Assembly: GCA_900547725.1 (NCBI GenBank)
Contig: URHR01000080.1
Coordinates: 1 to 7,926 of the forward strand
Length of the DNA: 7,926 bases
Direction: 5' to 3'
From: an uncultured Eubacteriales bacterium
GTDB lineage: Bacteria > Bacillota > Clostridia > Oscillospirales > CAG-272
Below, piece by piece: positions 5,975 through 7,926 of the stretch (its first letter is position 1; every line of letters begins with the position of its first letter). The notes under the pieces are model-generated. The model saw nothing but the letters and a program-made list of their open reading frames with translations. It made no database searches and was not told where the DNA came from. The position numbers were made by a program, and so were the translations under genes.

Positions 5975-5984
5975 AAGTATACTT
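5975..5984. promoter_or_regulatory. Palindrome AAGTATACTT, candidate operator
   Basis: A perfect 10-bp palindrome in the gap between the ribbon-helix-helix gene and the small-gene cluster. Its half AAGTATA recurs at 5938-5944, 37 bases away and closer to the ribbon-helix-helix gene. Ribbon-helix-helix dimers commonly bind short paired half-sites. Function is inferred only from position and symmetry. Confidence 0.35.
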
Positions 5985-6015
5985 ACTTTGAGTAGACCAA
6001 ATTTTGAACTCAATG

Positions 6016-6030
6016 CGCTGTTCAACAGCG
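6016..6030. promoter_or_regulatory. Palindrome CGCTGTTCAACAGCG, candidate operator or leader hairpin
   Basis: A perfect 15-bp odd palindrome (seven-base arms around one C), about 60 bases upstream of the first small gene. The overlapping pair TTGAAC (6004-6009) and GTTCAA (6020-6025) adds a second inverted repeat. It may be a protein site or, if transcribed, a small hairpin with a five-base loop. No clear promoter of any sigma class was found in the gap on the plus strand; CATACACT at 6050-6057 resembles a sigma-E -10 box but has no matching -35. Confidence 0.4.
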
Positions 6031-6089
6031 AACCTTTCACGCGAATCCGCATACACTGGCAGTAACCCAAACCGGAAAGGAGAACCGCC

Positions 6090-6323
6090 ATGCAAATCGA
6101 CCGCAACGCCCTGAACCGCATCCTCAGCATGAACGATGAACAACTGGGGGCGCTCATCACCCGGATTGCCGCGCAGACAGGCATAGACCCCGCCGCACTC
6201 GGTCTGAACCCGCAGAACATAGCAGGCGTTCGCGCGGCGCTCTCGGGCGCTACCGAAGCCGACATCCAAAAACTTGACGCGCTTTACGCCGACTACCGCC
6301 GCAACCGTCGGCAACAGCGCTGA
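6090..6323 (+). CDS. Small helical protein of unknown function (first gene of three-gene cluster)
   Basis: A 77-residue protein I do not recognise as a named family. It is soluble and probably all-helical: a first helix with NALNRILSMNDEQLGALITRIAAQTG (residues 6-31), a loop with IDPAALGLNP (32-41), then VRAALSGATEADIQKLDALYADY (47-69) and a basic tail RRNRRQQR (70-77). The SGATEADI segment and the DEQL segment look like helix caps. The basic tail could contact nucleic acid or a membrane surface. The ribosome binding site AAAGGAG (6076-6082) lies seven bases before the ATG. It is 14 bases from the next gene, and the cluster is likely one transcript. Codon use and GC content resemble the neighbours, so recent transfer is not indicated. 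Confidence 0.8.
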   Translation: MQIDRNALNRILSMNDEQLGALITRIAAQTGIDPAALGLNPQNIAGVRAALSGATEADIQKLDALYADYRRNRRQQR

Positions 6324-6337
6324 CGCGGAGGCTGATC

Positions 6338-6694
6338 ATGGAAAACGAAAATCCGAACGTCGCGCCGCAGGAAACGGGGCAATCCCCTCCGAATGTCGCG
6401 GACGGAATCGGCGCGGTTCTGTCCAATCCCGAGCTGATGGCAAAACTGCCGCAGATTATGGCAATGCTCCGCCCCATGATGGAGCAGCAGACCGCCGCGC
6501 CCCCGCCGCAGTCGGGCAACGAAGGCGCGGAGACACCTGCGACGGCATCGCCGATCGCTCCGCTGAAAAAAACGACGGACAATCGCTCCGCCCTGCTTCT
6601 GGCGCTCAAGCCGTTCCTGTCCGAGGATCGTCGGAACGCCGTTGACGCAATGTTACGGCTTTCCACGCTCGGTGACGTTCTGCGTCGGCTGTAA
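6338..6694 (+). CDS. Small protein with proline-rich linker and conserved-looking helical ends (second gene of cluster)
   Basis: A 118-residue protein of unknown function. After a polar, Pro-containing N-terminus (1-20) comes a Met-rich amphipathic region, IGAVLSNPELMAKLPQIMA (24-42) continuing to MLRPMMEQQ (43-51). A low-complexity Ala/Pro/Gly linker follows (52-78). The C-terminus (82-118) is helical with LLLALKPFLSEDRR (86-99) and AVDAMLRLSTLGDVLRRL (101-118). From memory, similar small proteins with a helix-linker-helix plan and an ALKPFLxxxRR-like end occur as hypothetical proteins in sporulating Clostridia; this is recollection, not a search. The ribosome binding site GGAGG (6327-6331) is six bases before the start, which lies 14 bases after the previous gene. 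Confidence 0.8.
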   Translation: MENENPNVAPQETGQSPPNVADGIGAVLSNPELMAKLPQIMAMLRPMMEQQTAAPPPQSGNEGAETPATASPIAPLKKTTDNRSALLLALKPFLSEDRRNAVDAMLRLSTLGDVLRRL

Positions 6695-6720
6695 GCTGTA
6701 AGCCCGAAAGGAGGCTTCCG

Positions 6721-7050
6721 ATGTATTCCAGATATCCCGACCGCCTGCCCGAGCATTACAGCGGCTGTGCGTTTCGCCAAGGGCGTGAGGATCGTCCGCC
6801 GATTTCCGTTCCCTTTTCGGAGGCGCCGCCCCCGCCTCCCCCGCCGCCTCCATCGCTCTGTCCGCCTCCGCCGCCCCCCAAGCCGCAGGAAAAGCCGTCC
6901 TGCGATCTGTTCGGCGGCGTGCTTCCCGCGCTCCCGGGCGGATTGGAGAGTGACGAGCTTCTCCTGATCGGTCTGATCCTTCTGCTTGCGCGTTCGGGCG
7001 AAGGATCGGATGTGCTCCCGTGGCTTGCGCTTCTGCTGTTCTGTAAATAA
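6721..7050 (+). CDS. Cys/Pro-rich small protein with hydrophobic C-terminus (third gene of cluster)
   Basis: A 109-residue protein of unknown function. The N-terminus (MYSRYPDRLPEHYSGC) is Tyr- and Arg-containing. Residues 36-44 are nine prolines in a row, and C47 is followed by six more (48-53), giving a stiff polyproline spacer. The C-terminal third has two hydrophobic runs, ELLLIGLILLLA (79-90) and VLPWLALLLF (98-107), separated by the acidic turn RSGEGSD and ending in Cys-Lys. Cysteines are at 16, 47, 61 and 108. The hydrophobic pair could be a membrane hairpin or an aggregation/assembly core, with polyproline projecting from it; a spore-surface or membrane role is conceivable but unproven. 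AAAGGAGG (6707-6714) lies six bases before the ATG. The proline tract uses mixed codons, so it is a true coding feature and not a simple DNA microsatellite. Confidence 0.8.
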   Translation: MYSRYPDRLPEHYSGCAFRQGREDRPPISVPFSEAPPPPPPPPPSLCPPPPPPKPQEKPSCDLFGGVLPALPGGLESDELLLIGLILLLARSGEGSDVLPWLALLLFCK

Positions 7051-7054
7051 AGAC

Positions 7055-7083
7055 TTGCAATCGGGGAGAAACTGTAGTATAAT
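7055..7083 (+). promoter_or_regulatory. Sigma-A promoter of the phosphoesterase gene
   Basis: TTGCAA (7055-7060) and a perfect TATAAT (7078-7083) are separated by 17 bases, matching the consensus at 10 of 12 positions. It begins five bases after the stop of the third small gene, so the phosphoesterase has its own promoter though read-through from the cluster is not excluded, since no terminator is seen between them. Confidence 0.85.
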
Positions 7084-7119
7084 AGAATGGAAGATGAAGA
7101 AACAAAAAGGAGCGCGTGC

Positions 7120-7869
7120 ATGAAGCTGACCCCTTATCGCGTGGAATGCGCAAAACTGAAAAAAGTGCTTCGCGTGGCGGTGTTGGCGGACGTCCACGCG
7201 GATTTCGACAAGCCGATTCTTCCGCTTCTGCGGGAAGCGGCGCCCGACCTCATTCTCATCCCGGGAGACCTGACCGAGCGGCGGGAAATTCTCTCGGGCG
7301 GCGCGGCTTCCCTGCGGTTTCTTTCCGCCTGTCGGGAACTTGCGCCCGTGGTCTATGCTTCGGGAAACCATGAGGTCGGGTGTTTCCACCACGGAAACCC
7401 CGACCGCTGCCCGTCCCCTCAGCCGCTCCCGGAGGATTATCTCCGCGAGCTGTCATCCCGCGGGATTCTGTCCGTAGAGAACGAATGCCGCGAATCGGGT
7501 GGCATTCTGTTCTGCGGTTTGGGGACAGGCATTCACGGAGACAGGAACGAGCCTGATCCCGCCGTGTTGGATTTATTCCGCACGCTCCCGTCCGATCGCC
7601 CGAAAGTTCTTCTCTCGCATCATCCCGAGTACTACCCGCGTTATTTGCGCGATCTCGACTTTGACCTGATTGTCTGCGGGCACGCGCACGGCGGTCAATG
7701 GCGGTTCTTCGGGCGCGGCGTTTACGCTCCCGGGCAGGGGTTATTCCCCCGCTACACCGCGGGGTTACACGGCGGCGTTTGCGTTATCAGTCGCGGCGTC
7801 TCCGGTTGCACCCGGATTCCCCGCATTTTCAACGAACCGGAAATTCCGCTGATTTTATTCGGGGGATGA
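7120..7869 (+). CDS. Calcineurin-like metallophosphoesterase, YkuE/YaeI-like
   Basis: A 249-residue phosphoesterase that should hydrolyse a phosphate mono- or diester with a two-metal centre. All signature motifs are present in order: Asp24-x-His26 (LADVHAD), Gly49-Asp50 (GDLT), Gly82-Asn83-His84-Glu85 (GNHE), the His of SHHPEYY (166-172), and GHAHGGQ (187-193). The C-terminal pattern GxxxPGQGLFPRYTAGLH (about 200-217) resembles YkuE/YaeI-type proteins, some of which act on lipid A-like or membrane lipids. Unlike many of these it has no N-terminal membrane segment or signal peptide, starting with a short basic region, so it is probably cytosolic or peripheral. The start at 7120 has AGGAG seven bases upstream; an in-frame ATG at 7087 lacks a site and would lie at the transcript's very start. 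The substrate cannot be named from the sequence. Confidence 0.9.
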   Translation: MKLTPYRVECAKLKKVLRVAVLADVHADFDKPILPLLREAAPDLILIPGDLTERREILSGGAASLRFLSACRELAPVVYASGNHEVGCFHHGNPDRCPSPQPLPEDYLRELSSRGILSVENECRESGGILFCGLGTGIHGDRNEPDPAVLDLFRTLPSDRPKVLLSHHPEYYPRYLRDLDFDLIVCGHAHGGQWRFFGRGVYAPGQGLFPRYTAGLHGGVCVISRGVSGCTRIPRIFNEPEIPLILFGG

Positions 7870-7871
7870 GG

Positions 7872-7926
7872 AAGACCTCGGGGCTCTGCCCCGAACCCTG
7901 CTTAGGGGACTTCTTAAGGAGAAGTC
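7872..7926 (+). repeat. 3'-end hairpin repeat, copy 4 (cut by window end)
   Basis: The unit starts with AAGACCT two bases after the phosphoesterase stop codon. It has an intact first hairpin (CGGGGC 7879-7884, loop TCT, GCCCCG 7888-7893), the linker AACCCTG, and the left arm and start of the right arm of the second inverted repeat (GGGGACTTCTT ... AGAAGTC). It matches copy 1 closely. What follows lies outside the window. Confidence 0.7.

Noticed and set aside
6250..7392. Long open frame of about 380 codons on the minus strand across the small-gene cluster
   Set aside because: It crosses four plus-strand genes that each have good ribosome binding sites, and its product is Arg/Ser-rich without recognisable domains, as expected for an antisense frame in GC-rich DNA.
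1..7926. Transfer RNA, ribosomal RNA, riboswitch or CRISPR array
   Set aside because: No cloverleaf, rRNA-like block, known riboswitch core or regularly spaced direct repeats were seen; the repeats present are dispersed and palindromic.

Overview
The window reads as a chromosomal stretch from an endospore-forming member of the Clostridia, probably an Oscillospiraceae/Ruminococcaceae-like gut lineage. The reasons are an unmistakable spoVAD-spoVAE pair, strong AGGAGG-type ribosome binding sites, consensus sigma-A promoters in short AT-rich gaps between GC-rich genes, a Firmicutes-type uridine phosphorylase, an Arc-like ribbon-helix-helix protein and hairpin-bearing repeats placed just after stop codons. 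The family or genus assignment is inference.

Layout. Bases 1-200 are non-coding and hold two convergent copies of a hairpin repeat around a 21-bp perfect stem, which looks like a shared terminator between convergent genes. On the minus strand follow a small double zinc-ribbon protein (201-713) with a perfect consensus promoter, and a lipoprotein with about five SH3b-like repeats (836-2266) with its own promoter and a palindrome at its predicted transcription start. A two-gene minus-strand operon comes next in transcription order: a LacX-like aldose 1-epimerase (3210-4082) then uridine phosphorylase (2412-3197).

At 4083-4185 transcription diverges. A sigma-A-like promoter reads left into the epimerase operon, and a sigma-G-like promoter interleaved with it reads right into spoVAD-spoVAE (4186-5572), the dipicolinate-uptake/release genes of the forespore. 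spoVAC, their usual partner, is absent here. A degenerate repeat copy and a strong bidirectional terminator (5658-5704) close that operon.

An Arc-like ribbon-helix-helix gene (5719-5910, minus) is divergent from a tight plus-strand cluster of three small unrecognised genes (6090-7050): a 77-residue helical protein, a 118-residue protein with a proline-rich linker and a helical C-terminus, and a 109-residue Cys/Pro-rich protein with a hydrophobic C-terminus. The 179-bp gap between them carries two perfect palindromes that could be operators. This cluster, beside spoVA, is the best candidate for an undescribed and possibly sporulation-linked system. A soluble calcineurin-like metallophosphoesterase (7120-7869) with its own strong promoter follows, and the window ends inside another copy of the hairpin repeat.

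The genes appear to be mostly separate transcription units: envelope/surface (SH3 lipoprotein), sugar and nucleoside metabolism (epimerase, uridine phosphorylase), spore dipicolinate transport (spoVAD/E), and the unknown cluster with a possible local regulator.
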